12,746 bases of DNA from assembly GCA_012974295.1 (NCBI GenBank), contig JAAXQM010000048.1, forward strand, positions 1 through 12,746, read 5' to 3'. Numbering within the stretch: the stretch's first letter is position 1; each line of letters opens with the position of its first letter. This stretch comes from Dehalococcoidales bacterium (GTDB lineage Bacteria; Chloroflexota; Dehalococcoidia; E44-bin15). The notes beneath the pieces were generated by a model. It was given only the letters and a program-made list of their open reading frames with translations, had not been told where the DNA came from and did not search any database. The translations under genes and the position numbers were made by a program. Positions 12,032 through 12,746 of this stretch are shown here, in pieces.

Positions 12032-12211
12032 ATGGTGCCGCATCACGATCACGATAAAAAGAATCACGTTTGTGAGATCTGTGGAGGCGAAGCTGATCTA
12101 ATCACCAAAGAAGTAAAGGAAAAAGAGTTAACCAAGGTAAGTCCAAAGACGAGAACCCTGGTCTGCAAAGTATGTGGGAGTGAAGCAGACACTATCTTTG
12201 AGGAAATCTAG
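12032..12211 (+). CDS. Small His-rich zinc-ribbon protein
   Basis: ATG 12032 follows AAGGAGG and the frame ends at TAG 12209-12211, giving 59 residues. The N-terminus is His-rich (MVPHHDHDKKNH). Then come C14-x2-C17-GGEAD and C45-x2-C48-GSEAD, two similar knuckles 31 residues apart that would form one zinc ribbon. The middle is charged (KEVKEKELTK). A metal-binding role is likely, but no activity can be named. It is 19 bases after fprA and probably cotranscribed. Confidence 0.78.
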   Translation: MVPHHDHDKKNHVCEICGGEADLITKEVKEKELTKVSPKTRTLVCKVCGSEADTIFEEI

Positions 12212-12271
12212 CGCTAAAGATTCTTTTGGGTATCATCTCTACAAGAGATTATAGGTGGATGGAGTAATAAT

Positions 12272-12727
12272 TTGAGCGATGAACTGACCGAGCTGCTTGA
12301 GACAGCGATGTACAAGGAGATCGCCGCAGAGGCCTTCTACTCAGCAGGGCAGAATAATACGGATGATGCCGGTGCCAAATCATTGATGAAAGAGTTGGCC
12401 GGGGACGAGCTTCGCCATCTGGAGATCCTTAAAGGGCTCAAGGATAGGGATTGGGAAAAAGGACAGTGGAATAAGAAGGAGATACCCAACCTTATGATAA
12501 GCGAGCACCTGACCACCAGCGATAAGCTGGAAGGAACCAGCTTGCAGGGCACGCTTGTTATCGCCATGAAGCGGGAGCAACAGGCAGTGGAGTTCTACTC
12601 CCGTATGACGAGTGTACTCCGTGATGAGGGGGCAAAAAGCCTGTGTGAGAGGTTAGTTCACGAAGAGCTGAAACACAAGTACAGGCTTGAGTTATTGTAT
12701 GACGACCTCTTCTATGGAGAGGACTGA
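12272..12727 (+). CDS. Rubrerythrin-like ferritin-fold protein, no rubredoxin domain
   Basis: The 151-residue product begins at TTG 12272 after GGAG (12261-12264). No in-frame ATG precedes M13, which would remove part of the first helix. Diiron ligand candidates are E16 (YKEIAAEAFY), E46 with H49 (DELRHLEIL), E102 (REQQAVEFY) and E131/E132 with H135 (EELKHKYRLELL). There is no CxxC. Length and pattern resemble the protein at 1943, so the window has two rubredoxin-free members. It may scavenge peroxide with an outside electron donor, or bind iron. The frame ends 19 bases before the window edge. Confidence 0.87.
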   Translation: MSDELTELLETAMYKEIAAEAFYSAGQNNTDDAGAKSLMKELAGDELRHLEILKGLKDRDWEKGQWNKKEIPNLMISEHLTTSDKLEGTSLQGTLVIAMKREQQAVEFYSRMTSVLRDEGAKSLCERLVHEELKHKYRLELLYDDLFYGED

Positions 12728-12746
12728 ACAGTTATCACAGCTATAC

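Overview
The window looks like part of the chromosome of a strict or moderately oxygen-tolerant anaerobic bacterium. Nearly every gene from base 640 to the right edge, all on the + strand, encodes a protein for oxygen, peroxide, iron, sulfur or thiol handling. The set includes rubrerythrins, a flavodiiron protein, ferritin, rubredoxin, desulforedoxin, a thioredoxin-reductase-like flavoprotein and an Fe-S assembly pair. The gene mix, the many small Cys-rich proteins and the hairpin-rich intergenic repeats fit an anaerobic Chloroflexota (Dehalococcoidia-like) genome. That placement is inference, because no phylogenetic marker gene is present.

Layout. Bases 1-154 (- strand) hold the start of a FAD-dependent oxidoreductase. 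Bases 155-639 carry a shortened repeat copy and a possible promoter. At 640-1932 lie a glutaredoxin-like gene whose first active-site Cys codon is an in-frame TGA (probable selenocysteine) and a TrxB/AhpF-type reductase. At 1943-4269 come a rubrerythrin-like protein, an Isf-like flavoprotein, two small Cys proteins and a two-cluster ferredoxin-like protein. At 4447-5023 are a desulforedoxin, a repeat and a 47-residue Cys-tailed protein. At 5274-7673 is a sulfur-transfer block: a NifS homologue lacking the usual PLP lysine, an IscU scaffold, a zinc ribbon, a DsrE-like protein and a broken TusA-like gene. At 7687-9176 are rubrerythrin, a flavin reductase domain protein, rubredoxin and a metallothionein-like protein. 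At 9381-12727 are a rubrerythrin with rubredoxin domains at both ends, a repeat, ferritin, the flavodiiron protein FprA, a His-rich zinc ribbon and another rubrerythrin-like protein.

How it may work together. Flavin reductase and rubredoxin could pass NAD(P)H electrons to rubrerythrins (peroxide to water) and to FprA (O2 or NO reduction). Ferritin and the other ferritin-like proteins would hold released iron, and the NifS-like/IscU pair would repair damaged Fe-S clusters. The reductase could recycle the selenocysteine glutaredoxin. These links are inferred from family knowledge and gene order.

The most striking points are the UGA-encoded glutaredoxin active site, the NifS homologue that keeps its sulfur-carrying Cys but lacks the Schiff-base Lys and substrate Arg, the internally deleted TusA gene, a second possible UGA/hairpin arrangement at the end of the 47-residue protein, and four copies of one hairpin-rich intergenic repeat.
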